A program made the position numbers and the translations under genes. From assembly GCA_021014945.1 (NCBI GenBank), contig MU266387.1, positions 62,001 to 126,000 on the forward strand: DNA of 64,000 nucleotides, given 5' to 3'. This stretch comes from Leucogyrophana mollusca (Eukaryota > Basidiomycota > Agaricomycetes > Boletales). Under the pieces are notes generated by a model, which was not told the DNA's origin, searched no databases, and was given only the letters and a program-made list of their open reading frames with translations. Below are positions 36,749-48,503 of the stretch, piece by piece. Each line of letters opens with the position of its first letter. Position 1 is the stretch's first letter.

Positions 36749-39700
36749 ATGGCCTCTGATTTGTCCTCGCTAGTAAACTCTTCGAGAGCTCTGAATTCAC
36801 ATCTCTCGAGGCCCGACCTTCCTTCCGTCAATCTTACCCTTGATCAAATTGAAGCCCAGTCTCGTCGTCTTGTTTCTCGTCGGCCGGGTGCATCGAATGA
36901 CACCGATCGCGCGTGAGCCATCTACAAAAGCTTTCCGTTGGCTTCACCTCTCACGGCTTGTGTTTCAGGAACTACTTGCTGGCACAAGCCCACGTTGATG
37001 CACCAGCCTTAGCGAACTCGATTGCCCATTTGAACACCTCCACAACATTCTCGCCGTTACAACCTCTGCAGGACACGGATGTCGCTGGCTATCTACGCCA
37101 TGCACACGAACAAAATTTGATCTCGACGATAGAGGAGGGACGCAAAGAGACTCAGGAAGACTTTTATCGCCTGCTCGAGGAACGCAGTAGAAAGGACTGG
37201 GAAGCCAAGAAAAGACGCGTCTTTGAGGAACTTGGTGGTCGCGCCACCAGCGACAGTAAAGCAATAGCGGAGATGAAGAAAAGCTTCCATAGCAAGGGCG
37301 CCCTTTCAGTGAGGTTGTTCACTTGATGCCGGATTGAACCTTACTTAACACAGAATATAGGCAAGCACAGGACCCAGTCTCACTTTGCAGATGCAGAGTA
37401 AGATGATGGCCTATGATCGCGCTGTGGGCGAGCTTAATGCTGCCCGACTACGCGGAACCTCATGCCCTATCGTGCACTTGCTGATGCAAGCCGCTGCAAG
37501 CTTAAACGCAGAAGTAAGTAGGCTACTTCATTTGACCGTTCAATTTTCTCATTGTAGCATAGGCCGCCTCCGTGCAAATGATGCAGAACTTCCATGTTCT
37601 ATCCAAAATTACCGCGGAACCCCCTGCTCTGCCTCCCGTCGAGCACGCAGGTGCTCACATTCTTAACACGCCTTTGTTCGAACGAAAATACGCCAGAGTT
37701 TACCTCGGTGACTCAGAGTCTCGGGAGGCTGCGGCACTCAGAAATCAGATTGCCAAGGGTTCCAGGGAGGCATTGGAAGACCAATACTGGGACATCATAG
37801 AACGCTCAATCCAGGCCAGGCCTATGGAAGCGCGTCTCGGTGGCGACCCGAGTGTCACAAACAAAATTCGGGCTTTCCTATTGATGAGATATTACAAAAA
37901 CGGAGAATGGGAAGATCGAATAGAGGTTATTGTGATATTCATGTTTTATGAAGAGTAAAATGCTGACTGTTGAGTAGTTGGTCGCTGGACAGCCTTTGTG
38001 GGCCAAACTGTTTTATCTTGTACGGACCGGGCATCCCCAAGACGCATTGGATGAAGCCATGCGATACCAACAAGCAATCGAAAATCGCGAGGCTAGCTTC
38101 GTTAACCACTTCCGATCCTGGATTGACTCGCCAGATAGGCGGTCGGTGGGTTCCCACTTATGCTTGGATGTCGTCGCTGATGTGTATGCGCAGCCTACCA
38201 AAGCCACATCGCGACCACCTTCAGTCGGTATACAACGCACACATGCTGCATTCGGCCTCTGCAGATCCGTTCAAGCTTGCGTTGTACAAGCTGATGGGTA
38301 AACTTGAGCCATCAAGACGGACCGTACCTCAGGTCACGAATACAACAGAAGATTGGTTGTGGTACCAGCTTGCGATGGTATGGGTCAGTCTCCTCCCTGA
38401 CGACTCGCGTCTCTAACTGTACATTCAGGTTGATGAAGAAGAAGAGGGCGGTCTCCGTGGCCTAACTGAAGTTCTGCTGACCTACGGAGAAAGACATTTT
38501 GATGGCCAGAAAAAGGGCGTCTGGGCGGGCGTATTATTGATGTGTGGTCAGTTTGAGAGGGTGAGTGCTTCCCTGAGAAACACTTTCACAACTGACTTGT
38601 TCCCAGGCTGTTGCTGCTCTCTGGGATCATCAAGAAACCGAGATCGAGGCTGTTCACCTTGCAATAGCACTAGCATATCACGGACTACTTCGAGTTCCCT
38701 CGCGTGCTGAGACGTCAGACTTGAGCCCTCGTACGTGTATACCGTTGTCCCTAAAGGCTGCCATCTCACAATATATGCTGCAGTAACACTGTCCCCAGTC
38801 ACACCTCCCGCGTTGAGTCTATCCACCCTCATCTGGCGCTATGTGCGACAGTTTGTGAAGATGGATGCAAAAGAAGCACTGCAGTACGTCTACTGCGTGT
38901 GTCTTTCTGCGGACCAGGGCAGCGGCGTGGGCAAGGAGAATTTGGAGAGCGCATGGGAGCTCACAAGAAGAATCATTGTCCTCGCCCACTCTGGCCCTGC
39001 TTGGGAAGAGCTTGTTGGCGGATTCCGACCAGACGGAACGAGATTCGTGCGTCTTCCCTTTTTTTTCCCGGATTTTAGGGTGTTTTTTTTTGACAATGTC
39101 TGAAACACGTAGAGAGGCGTAATCGAACAAGGCGCCCCCCTGCTACAGCTTCAAAGCTCGGCTCAATACAACGAACAGATCCTCATCCACGCAGCGAGAG
39201 ACTCCGAAGAAAATGATCGTATTCCTGAAGCTATCAAATTGTACAACCTTGCTGGAGACTACTCCACAGTTATCTCGTGCTTAGCGCAGGCCCTCGGGAA
39301 CTCCTTATCACAGCCTGCTGGCGAGAACGACAAGGGTGGCATCGTGGAGCGGACCGCAGTAGATATTTTGAGGCATTATGAGCGGACGAACAGGGCTGTA
39401 GGAAAGGACAGGGATGCAGCTGTGCGTCTGCTTCGAGTGCGGGAAGCCATCAATGCGAAGAACGCTGGGAGACCGGATGTCACACTTGAGGTACGAACTT
39501 TTATTGCGCAAGTATAATGTACGGAAGCTGAATTACTGTGACCAGATTATGGAGTCCACCGATCTCATTCCCCTGGATGGTGATGTTGCGAAGATCACAC
39601 GGAGAGCAGAAGAATTCAAGGACCTACATGACGCTCTCCAACGCAATTTACAAGTTTACCTGCCACTTACCATGGACGCCCTTGCTGCTGTGCATCAATC

Positions 39701-39918
39701 GATAAAGAACTCTGCTGCTGCAGAAGCTACCCGACAAATGGTGCGTGGACTTTCGAGACTGTTTGAAGTGTACTCATACCAGATTGTGATTGTAGACTCT
39801 GGGTTCTTTGAGGAAGAAGTCGAGGTCTCTGATGGTTTTCGCAGGCATCCTCAAATATCGTATGTCGCCGGACGTGTATTCATACTTGGCCAGACTCGAT
39901 GTCGAGATCGCGCTGTAG
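36749..39918 (+). CDS. NIC96: Nucleoporin NIC96 (NUP93 family)
   Basis: ATG at 36749 (MASDLSSLVNSSRALNSH), stop TAG at 39916-39918, about 12 exons, roughly 850 residues. The N-terminal third contains a helical segment rich in Glu, Lys and Arg (EERSRKDWEAKKRRVFEELG) that corresponds to the region Nic96/Nup93 uses to join the Nsp1 channel complex. The rest is an alpha-solenoid with DQYWDIIERSIQARP-type helices, FLLMRYYKNGEWED, GQPLWAKLFYLVRTGHPQDA, LWDHQETEIEAVHLAIALA and VYCVCLSADQG. The last exons read MESTDLIPLDGDVAKITRRA and end VYSYLARLDVEIAL. Its role is as a scaffold of the inner ring of the nuclear pore. The 3' exon is reached by an intron of about 100 nt (about 39766-39843), longer than the usual 55. 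A T-rich intron lies at about 39046-39112. Confidence 0.92.
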
Positions 39919-40074
39919 ATTAGGCTTAGCGGAGTACAGGTGTATAATCGACGATCTATTGTACCTTGCAGACTGTTATGACATCCCGCAACACTGTTGT
40001 CGTGAGGTTCACAATCAATGTCATCAAGGTGCCCATGTACCAACAGGAACTTACACTCCAACTGTAAAATCGGC

Positions 40075-41049
40075 TTAACGTTGCGCTGATACAAGACCCT
40101 CATCTTCGTCCTCGCCTTCGTCTTCGTCTTCCTCTTCTACGACCTCCTCTTCGATTGCCTTTTGGGCCTCCTGCGTCGCAAGACTTTTGCACTGAATCAC
40201 GCAGTGGTCAGCAGTGATGTGAGATGAAGTAGTCAAATGACAGACATGGTACACCGCAGTCCAGTAACCACCCCAATACATGGCACTCAAAGCGCGGCTG
40301 AAAGCCTCGTCCTGGCTTACCAAGGAGTTTGGAGGATCAGGGATGAAGTGGGCAGGATATGTGCCTTCTTCGAAGGCTGGTGGTTCTGAAGGAACAGGCA
40401 GAGATGGATCATGGGTAGGTACAAAGGTGTTAAAGTCCAAGGGCTTGGAGTTCTCGACGACGGTCTCGTCTTGAGGCTCCGGATTTGAGGGTCCAGGTAG
40501 CACAGCAGCATTGGCTGTCGGTTTCTTACCAGTGAAGGCCTTATTATACCACCTGAAAGTGATCAGCATCTGAGTCGTGGCGTTATAAAACTAGAAGTCA
40601 TACAAGGGCGACTTCTTGACAGCTTCGGTCTTCCAACTCTGGGAAGACCCATGATATGCCTACCGAACAATAAGGCTTCAGCCTGTTCGTACAGCTGGTG
40701 TGCAATTTGTGCGTACCTCATACTCAGCCGTCGCAGAATTCCACGCGTCTATCAGTGCAGAATCGTCCCAGATTTCGTCTTGTGTGAGCTCCCGGCTTTC
40801 ATCCTCCTCCTGGATCTCGCCATCCTCTTCCACCGCAAGCGAAGGCTGGGGCTCCCCGGTAGCTTCGTCGTACATCATGGGTTCTCCTTGACGCCCCGGG
40901 TCGTCCCAGTGCTGGATGTTGCGGGGCCGTTGGTGTGGTTTTTGGTTCGACCGTTTCCGCTTTTTCGGTGGAGGAGGTATCAAGTCTCGTGTTGTAACTG
41001 CAGAGCTTGATTGCGATAAATCTCCATATCGAACGAGTTCCCGCATCAT
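40075..41049 (-). CDS. SMN1: Survival motor neuron (SMN)-like protein, Tudor-less
   Basis: The start is taken at the ATG pair 41049-41044 (MMRELVRYGDLSQ), stop TAA at 40075. Three or four introns, about 270 residues. N-terminal to the middle: LTQDEIWDDSALIDAWNSA matches the Gemin2-binding helix of SMN (W-D-D-x-A-L-I-x-A). A short basic exon (SSQSWKTEAVKKSPLWYNK) and a Pro-rich linker follow (LPVPSEPPAFEEGTYPAHF). The C-terminal YG-box-like helix is DEAFSRALSAMYWGGYWTA, followed by VYH. It ends with a long Glu/Asp tail and VSAQR. No Tudor domain is seen, as in fission yeast Smn1. Known role: with Gemin2 it assembles Sm rings on spliceosomal snRNAs. Budding yeast lacks a recognisable SMN, so this fits an organism with many introns. 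Assignment rests on the two end motifs. Confidence 0.85.
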
Positions 41050-41321
41050 GTACGATTGGAAGACAGATTGAGTGCCCTCTTGAAGTGGTTGCAAGTGATG
41101 TGGTCGTGGTCAAGAGTAATCTAGAGTAATGCTTGTATCGGGCTCTTATACGCGCACCCATGACAGCTCCACCTGGCTCAAATTACACAACGATCGCAGC
41201 ACAGTCCTCCCTTCCCATGCTCACAAGGACGATTGAAAGATATAGAGTTTGGGTGCATAAAGTACAGATGGGGGTAATAATGAAGGGCGTAAATGAACAC
41301 GCCAAAATATTTGGGACCGCT

Positions 41322-43252
41322 TCATAGCTTGGCTTGCTGAAGAACATAGTTCGATGACTTCTTCGACTTCACCTTATCGACGTCAGCTCGGGTTATCGAA
41401 CGGCACTCATGGCCATGATTGTATCCCAACCTGCCAAGAGTACTAAGTGTCTGACACAGAGGGAAGGTTTCAGCAAGTTACCTGGACCTTCCGTCCTGAC
41501 CACCAGCCTCGAAGAATTCGGGGCGGCGCAGAAGACTGACTACAACAGCACCACCGATACCGATGTTGTGGACCAGCCCGAATTTGCCCCGCTTATCTGG
41601 AATACCAAACAGGCCCGGAGCTTGCATCGGTCCTGCCCCTTAAGACACGAAATACAGAAAGCAAGTATTAGGGTGTCCTGTGACTGACAAGACGAGGTGT
41701 GACTTACAGTCCCGTAGCTGCACTGTGATTAGGGGTGTCAGCCAGGTGCAAATTACATATGGAAAAAATCGTACTAGTGATGTAGAAATGCATCCCTAGG
41801 CCAGTGGCACCGAGAGGGTGCCCTTTGGCCTCGAGGCCACCACTGGGGTTGACAACGTATTTACCACCATACTGTCTTAGTTTCAGGACTGAGACGTTTG
41901 CCCAGGAATATTTATCACTTACGGTGTTGTCGCCACGTTCCACCATCTTATGTGCTCCATCTTCGGGGCAGAGCCCAAGAGCAGGATAGGTTATGAGCTG
42001 AACAGATACGTCAGTTGTAGATTAAAATTATGCATCGAACAGAGTTTACTTCGTTCGAAGAAAAACAGTCATGGAGCTCCACGACACCGACTTGATCGCG
42101 TCCTTCATTAGCCTTAAAGCCGGCTTGTTGGAAGACTTTATCGGCGCATCGCTTCGACATCCCGTAACCAACAACTTCCATAGCACTACTGCTTTCGAAA
42201 GCGGCGGGCTCATCGGTTTCTAGTCCTTGTGCGACGATCTCTATGGCCTGGTTTTCCAGTTTGTGCGCGTGTACAAATTCTTCTGATGCAACGATGCAAC
42301 AGGCCGCGCCATCCTGAGTGTGCAGTTAGCCATAGAGTGTAGAATGGGAGGAGCGCAATATGCCTACCGAAGTTGGGCTGCACATGAATTTGGTCAACTG
42401 ATTATTTATCTTAGGAGCATTCAAGACCTGGTCCACAGTCCAACCACTTCGGAACTGCGAGTACGGGTTGTTAACAGAGTGCGCATGATTCTTCGATGCT
42501 ACGTGTGAGATTTGAGCTATGCTTAGTAGCCGCCCGTCAATGGCTGCACTGACCTATCTGGGCGAGATGTTTGATGTTACCGCCATATTTCTCCATGTAC
42601 TCTTGTCCGGCATTAGCAAACATCCTTGGAGCACCAGGCCCGAAATTGGTTCCGGCGCCCAAAGAATCCTCGAGCTCGGCGGTCCTGCTATGGAAGAGGG
42701 CTATTGGTGAAGGCCGATCAGGGAAATTGGTTCCGAGACTTCCTGGCGCCATCCGCTCGAAGCCCAAAGCGAGTGCACAGTCAACCAGTCCCGATTTGAC
42801 AGAATTATTGGCCTGGTATAACGCCGTGCTACCCGTCGAGCAATTGTTATTCACGTTGGTAATAGGAATGCCCGTCATTCCGAGGTTGTAAAGAGCTCTC
42901 TATCTTCTCTAAGTGAGCCTGCTATCCTGAATCAGAAGAGAGATGTACCTGGCCACTGGTGGAGTCGCCATAACAGAAACCTACGAATGCTGTTTCCACG
43001 GCATCATATGTGAGACCTGATATGTTCAGTGGTTAGCGGCGCGCTCCCGGGCGAATGTTAGAGCTCACCCGAATCAAGGAGAGCCTTGGTTGCAGCTTCA
43101 AGGCCCATCTGCAAGGAGTCGATTGGCACCAGGCCATAGTATTCGTGACACTGTTAACTTACATCCTCAGTTGTTCTCAAACCTCTTGGCTTAATGAATG
43201 CAGTACAGCCGCAACCGACAATGAAAGTTCTCCGAAATGTCCTAGGCGACAT
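41322..43252 (-). CDS. SCP-x/thiolase-like acyltransferase, peroxisomal
   Basis: ATG at 43252 ([19 protein letters not shown]), stop TGA at 41322. About nine introns, roughly 450 residues. Thiolase-fold landmarks in order: [54 protein letters not shown] with the nucleophilic Cys in NNNCSTGS, a long insert, [33 protein letters not shown] with the catalytic His of GHPLGATG, and [15 protein letters not shown] final small exon joins through an intron at about 41428-41478 to give [13 protein letters not shown] and an ending AKL, a type 1 peroxisomal targeting signal. The order matches the thiolase half of SCP-x (3-oxoacyl-CoA thiolase for branched chains) with no SCP2 lipid-binding domain. A peroxisomal beta-oxidation role is inferred from fold and targeting signal. 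The substrate cannot be read from the sequence. Confidence 0.9.
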
Positions 43253-43557
43253 TTTGTTTTTCCACTTGACCGGTGGTTATGACCGTCAAAGTAGTGAGAC
43301 GTCGTGGAAAGAACAAACAGCAGACCACGAAAGAGCGGTGGGATGATATCTGTCCTGCCGAGGTCCATGACCGGCTTTGTTATTTGCCGGTCCGGCCCGT
43401 CCAAGTGACGGAGCGGTAGTACTTGCATATGATTTGCTCTTGCATGGGGAGGAACAACTGTCTTGGTTCTGTTGTGACTACAGGACACCAGGCTATCTAG
43501 CTAACTTGCTCGTGATTCAATTGATCACATGCGCTTAGCCTGAAATGGTGGCAATCG
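43253..43557. other. Intergenic region thiolase / DNMT2
   Basis: This is 305 bp between the thiolase start codon and the DNMT2 stop, same strand. It holds the thiolase promoter and the DNMT2 3' UTR. GC-rich palindromic CCGGTCCGG lies at about 43388-43397. No gene is seen. Confidence 0.4.
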
Positions 43558-45031
43558 TCAAGAATTTCTTTCCCCTGGCTCCTCGACAAGATAGTTTATA
43601 AGCTGGCGCACAATCTATGAGAGAGTAAGCGACAGAGCTAATAGATGTACCAGCCTTTGACTCACCTCTACGTTGACACTGTTACCGATCAACCGGTATT
43701 TTGACTTCAATGACACGGTCGATGGCCATGCGAATGAGAATGTTTCCCTCGCGTCGACGAAATGGAACAGCCGCAAAAGCTCGGCTGGCGTAAAATAACG
43801 CAGTTCTAATTTGTCTAGTTGACGCACGGCCTCAGTGTCCCCTTCAGCGTGAGATTGGAGGAACCCATCGAACACTAGGGTTGTCTGCTCCGAAATAAGT
43901 ACCACTGCAGTCGCATGTATGGATGAGCCATCGGCCTCACGTTCAGATTTTCATTCATCTGTAGAATCGAGCCCGACCGCTCGACGAGTTGAGTGTAGCC
44001 TATGCAGCAAACTTGGAGTTCTGATCGGTGAGAGCGAATTTGTCAATATTACCTCGTGTAAAACAACATGATTGCCTTCCGGAAGGGATAACGATATCGA
44101 ACAAACGACCCCATTTCGTCAGGACTCGGTCAGGAATCCTGTATGTGCGAGTGTCACTTTCGCTGAGATCTATGTCCAGGTATTTCCGCAGCTCTTGTCC
44201 TGGATTATCCCGGAGGTTGGAGATAGGTGACAACAACTTGACTGAAGAATCGCCTGGCCCTGGTATGTATTCCATTATGTCTCCTTCGGTGTGAGAGTCG
44301 GGCAAAGTGAACTTCAAGGAAGCCATTTTGGCTAACAGATAGTACCGCAGGCGTGAGTTGGGAATGCCAAACTGCAAGGGAGTGAGGGAAAATTCCTGAA
44401 CAGAGTAGCCTAGCCCTCGTAGTCTCGAGACCAAGTGTGTTCTGGCAGTAGAATCCTTTGGAAAGAGAGAAAGACTCTTAACAAATCCAAGCTGAAGCTC
44501 ACGACGCACTTGCCTGAAAGCCAGCAACGTTCTCAACAAGGATGTACCTGGGTTGAGCTCCAGTAATGGCGAGTTCCGGAAGAACATCATCAACAAGGTG
44601 GAAAAACGATTTCGCTCGAGGATCAGAGGCGCCTTTCGCGTTTGGATTCAGTACCGTGTATGGTTGACAAGAAGGAGAAAGAAGCCACAGTGTTGCGTCC
44701 AAAGGAGACAGGTCTGAAGCAGTAAGAGTCGAGATGTCTGCCTAGGGTGGGTAATAATCGTAATGCTTGCTTGTATGAATGGGGACAAGTGTTGCACAGG
44801 ATGAGTGAGATACCGACCTTACAAACAAGCCTTTGCCCGAAATTAGCTTCGTACACCTGGCACGCTGTCTGATCCCAGTCGAACGCTTTTATGATCGATC
44901 CTGCGAGGCGACTACGACTGAGAGCGAGGTGTAGACCTCCTGGAGGCGACTTTCCGTTGATAGAAAGCAGAAAACTGTAAAGAAGAGGCCTTGCCTATTC
45001 CGCTGTAGAACTCAAGAGCCCGGACCTGCAT
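43558..45031 (-). CDS. DNMT2: DNMT2-type C5-cytosine methyltransferase (tRNA C38)
   Basis: ATG at 45031 (MQVRALEFYSGIG), stop TGA at 43558. The motif I strand continues YSGIG-GLHLALSRSRLAG across a GC-AG intron, then DWDQTACQVYEANFG. Motif IV is LLSPSCQPYTVL with the catalytic Cys, followed by SDPRAKSFFHLVDDVLPEL and motif VI PRYILVENVAGF. Motif VIII is QFGIPNSRLRYYLLAKM. The target recognition part includes YFTPAELLRLFHF, with Dnmt2's C-F-T replaced here by Y-F-T. Motif X is YRLIGNSVNVEI, reached with a last intron (about 43649-43708) that gives the end QLINYLVEEPGERNS. Dnmt2 enzymes methylate C38 in the anticodon loop of tRNA-Asp using SAM. The catalytic core appears complete, so activity on tRNA rather than DNA is the default expectation. 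It is divergent from the PHD gene. Confidence 0.92.
44940..44994 (-). other. DNMT2: GC-AG intron in DNMT2
   Basis: Exon 1 ends ...GGAATAG and the intron begins GCAAGG and ends CTCCAG (55 nt). Splicing here joins YSGIG to GLHLALSRS, the conserved Dnmt2 wording, in frame. No GT donor close by gives this join. Confidence 0.75.
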
Positions 45032-45327
45032 TTTGTTCGCAAGTGTTCTTTAGGTTATCTGAGTAGCGGGACTGTGATGCATGACAGCGGGAAGGAAGCG
45101 GACCCAATTAGCTAATCATGATTCACCCTGAGATAGGTTTCAATTTCTTGTTGGCCTCAATCCGCATACCTTGCCTTTTTATCATCTGCACTGGTCGTCT
45201 CGTGTCTTGAGCCGACCCGGGGTTATCAAGAAACTGCTACAAAGATCAGAGGCTTAGACAAGCTTAGACCATTGCACAAAGTCTGACCTAGATCTTTCGC
45301 CCCCTTACCACTAATTGGTTCGTAAAC
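45032..45327. promoter_or_regulatory. Divergent promoter region DNMT2 / PHD-finger gene
   Basis: This is 296 bp between divergent start codons. Imperfect direct repeat of CAAGCTTAGAC-like sequence lies at about 45254-45272. No clear TATA box was seen. Confidence 0.4.
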
Positions 45328-48300
45328 ATGCGTGGGCTGGAATCACCCGGAGCCTCAAAAACTGCCGCACAAACCACCGATCACGTTTCCTCGCAATCAG
45401 CGACGAGCAGTCAGCAGAAGGGTACTTTAAGTCGGACTCCTAGGGAGAACAGGCGGGATTGGGCCGTAGCCGACATGCAGGGAACTCCGAGCAACACAAG
45501 TGAAGGTCGTGAAAGATTCTGGGAGTCTGAAGCCTTTAGGTGCGGTACACTTCGTTGCTCGATGGAACCATATATCTGATATTTTTGCAGCCCCACGCCT
45601 CGTGCCAACCGCTTGCTTCCTCCATTTTCGAGGCAATTCTCCCATCTGCCGACTCCCCAAAGGTAAGGGCGCCGTGGGTCACTTCGCCCGCTTCTCCTAG
45701 GCATAGTGCCTGTCATATGAACTGAATGTTGGTTGCAGTCCTAGCACTATGGGCACGTATCTTCAATCAATCCCACACACATCCGGTTCTCCTGCCTCTC
45801 ATCGGTAATGCTCACAACGCATGCAATGGTAAAGACATGCACTCACATTGCGCCTCCAGCTTGCAGTCGGGTTCAGTTTCTTGGCTGCCGACCGAATTGC
45901 CGCCCACATCGTGCGTCATTTATTTTGTGGTGCATAGCCTTCCTGATGGCTTCCATTTCCTTCAGAAATCAATCACCATCGAATGCCTTCCGCGCTCGGC
46001 AGATCTTGACCCCGGAATCCAGGTTAGTCTGTATTAGATCGTGTACCGGACCATTTGGCTGAGCATCCTTAGTCCATTGCTTATGCGCTCAAGGAGTAGT
46101 ACGTCCTTGCCTTCGAGGGAAAAGAACAGGTTCATTCTCTCGTCCATCATTAACCTTCGGCTCCTGACTTTGCGCAGTTCCTTTTCTGCAGCCGTCGATG
46201 GTAGTCCAATACCCCCAAGGTACGCGGATGAACCTATCCAATTATCTATTATTGACGATCTAGTAGTAGTGCGAAGGCGGAATCACCACCGTTCTTGGAG
46301 TTGTCAGCTTCCCCGCTCGTAACTCATCCTTCCCCTTCTCGGGACATCATCCCTCGGCCTGAGCCCTTATCTCCTGCTGCAGACATCTTGCCAGCGACTC
46401 CTCGCGATAGCAAAGGGCGTAATGTTTCTACCACCCCTCCCAGGAGGAGCCCTATCCTTCAATCTCATGATGCATTCTCGGCTCCCTCACCACTGGCGTC
46501 CTATACGACCTTATCGCAAGAAAGTAGGGAAGAAGTTGGTGGGGAGATAGCTCGTATTCGTGCACAGCTTTTGGAAAACCAGATGACCACCGCTCATGAG
46601 GCAGAAGCTCGACGACCAGACTACCTCAAACGTACCAAGCGGTCGGTCCCGGATGTGGAGATAACTCCCGGACGCGGGCCTGCCCAAGAAGATGGAGCAA
46701 GGGTCAAAGCCGTAGGAGTCACGGAGAGCCCTATCAAAGGGCGCAGATTGACATTGTTTCAAGAGACTTCGGACGAAAGCTTCGAGGAAAGTTTAATGGC
46801 GGGCGGCTATGGACGCTATGTAAGTGCAACTGCCACCTATTGATGGATTGCAATGCCAACTTCTGCGTTGCATCCGTGCATTCGCCCTCTAGCGGTCTGA
46901 TTGGCTACATCATCTCCCGTGCGAGTCCAATCCACAACCAATAGAGACCCAGGTCTTTGAAGATGGAATGCTTTTGAGTGAGCGGGAACTCAAGAAACAA
47001 TCCAGGCTCGCCGCTTTCTTCGATCCGCCTCAAGCATCCTCCTCGAAGACCACCTTGCATCCTGTCGAAGTCGAAGGTGCGGGCAGGGTTTTGCTGAACA
47101 CCGCCACATTCGATCCTCCAAGCTCAACAAGATCGAGTCCCACGAAAAGAAAGAGGTCTCGAAAAGGGAAGAAAACTGTGACCTTGGACGCCCTTGAAGA
47201 GGCTGACACCAATGTTCATGAAACCGAGGTTCCTCTTGACAGACCGAACTGGCCAGACGCCCAGTTCCCGTGGCGGCTGCATGTAGAGCAGCACAACGCC
47301 AATTCCCGGGCTCAGCAGCAGGAGCGATTGCGTTGTATTGAAAATTTCCTCGACAGAGATTCTGACGAAGAAGACGAATTTGAAGGACTACCACTTTCCC
47401 AGCCACAGCAGTTGGAGGAAAGAGTGGTGCCTGGGCGAGGCAAGATGTATCCTTTGGTTACGCGCCACAGAGAGCCAGGTAACCCCCTATCATTGGCCAC
47501 CGTGCTACCTAGTGACCCCGCGGATGCGAGGACGGCCCTGCTATCGAAACGGTCAGTCAGAGCCCTCTCGTACCGGCGGTCACGTCGCCAGGCCTTTGAT
47601 GACGACAGTGACGGAGAAGTGGTTTGTATCTGTAATGGGCGGGACGATGGGCGGGCGTTGGTGCAGTGCGACGACTGTCATGCGTGGTATCATTTGCAGT
47701 GCATTGGCATCAAGAACACGGCAGAGCTGGGGAGAGAAGAAGATCCTTGGTTTTGTGCGAATTGTGCAGAGGAGAAAACACCCTCGCCACCGTTGCGACC
47801 ATCCTCATCTGAACCGATTCTCGTCCCAACAGACGAGAAGCCAAAGCTTGCCGAGTCTTATGACCCGCCCTTTTTTCACGCGGGCCTCGCAGCATCTCCT
47901 TCGACTCCGTGGGGTGGTTCGTCGCGTCCACCCAGGACACCACCGCGTAGTTCCGCAGCAGGTCCTTATTTCTCGTCTGGCTCTTCTTGGGACGAGCCAT
48001 CGAGCAGACACGGTCCAGATACGCCTCAGTTTCCCGCTCAGGGAGTGCGAGTACACACTACATCGTCACCCAATTCTTTCGATGGTTTTGGGTTTGAAGA
48101 ATCACCGTTTGACCCCACCTCCACTCCGTCTAGAGGGATCAAATTCGGAGCTCCATTTGCGACGCCGAAGTATAACATGTGGCCCACCCGCGGCCAAGAG
48201 CTGTTTCTCACGCCTACACAACCTGGCCGCAGTGATTCTGGCCGCCACAATCCAACCACTGCGCTGCATCCCTCCAAGGTCAACGGAGATGATCATTCGA

Positions 48301-48503
48301 TGCCATCATTTACTCCCATCTCAAGCTCCTTCATGTCCAATAACACACCAATCGGACGCCCATACCACGAGCTCAACGGCCGCCTTCCAGAGTCACCCCT
48401 TGCTGCCAAGCGTCCACGGCGTGCTCTTGAGAGTATGACCGTCTCGGATATGCACCAGGAAAGCAAGCATGAAAGACGGCGCAGTCAAACGTCTGTAGAG
48501 TAG
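45328..48503 (+). CDS. PHD-finger protein, fungal, Ser/Pro-rich
   Basis: The best candidate start is the ATG at 45328 (MRGLESPGASKTAAQTT). Several short Ser/Pro-rich exons up to about 46210 are inferred from GT-AG pairs and phase, then a larger exon ends at YGRY (46818), and a final exon runs from about 46945 to the stop TAG at 48501-48503. The large exon contains ITPGRGPAQEDGARVKAV and GRRLTLFQETSDESF. The last exon has KKQSRLAAFFDPP, a basic PTKRKRSRKGKKT patch, and the PHD finger at about 47623-47770. The finger reads CICNGRDDGRALVQCDDCHA, then WYHLQCIGI and WFCANC, with all eight zinc ligands of a C4HC3 finger. The C-terminal 240 residues are disordered and rich in Ser, Pro and Thr. PHD fingers of this sort bind histone H3 tails, so a chromatin reader role is inferred. 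The 5' exon set is uncertain. Confidence 0.78.

Noticed and set aside
45808..46062. Hydrophobic segment FILWCIAFLMASIS as a possible transmembrane protein
   Set aside because: It most likely lies in an intron of the PHD gene; a GT-AG pair removes it and keeps the Ser/Pro-rich frame.
47338..48438. 366-codon open frame on the plus strand inside the PHD gene
   Set aside because: Out-of-frame shadow of the Ser/Pro-rich PHD protein, with His/Arg-rich composition and no motif.
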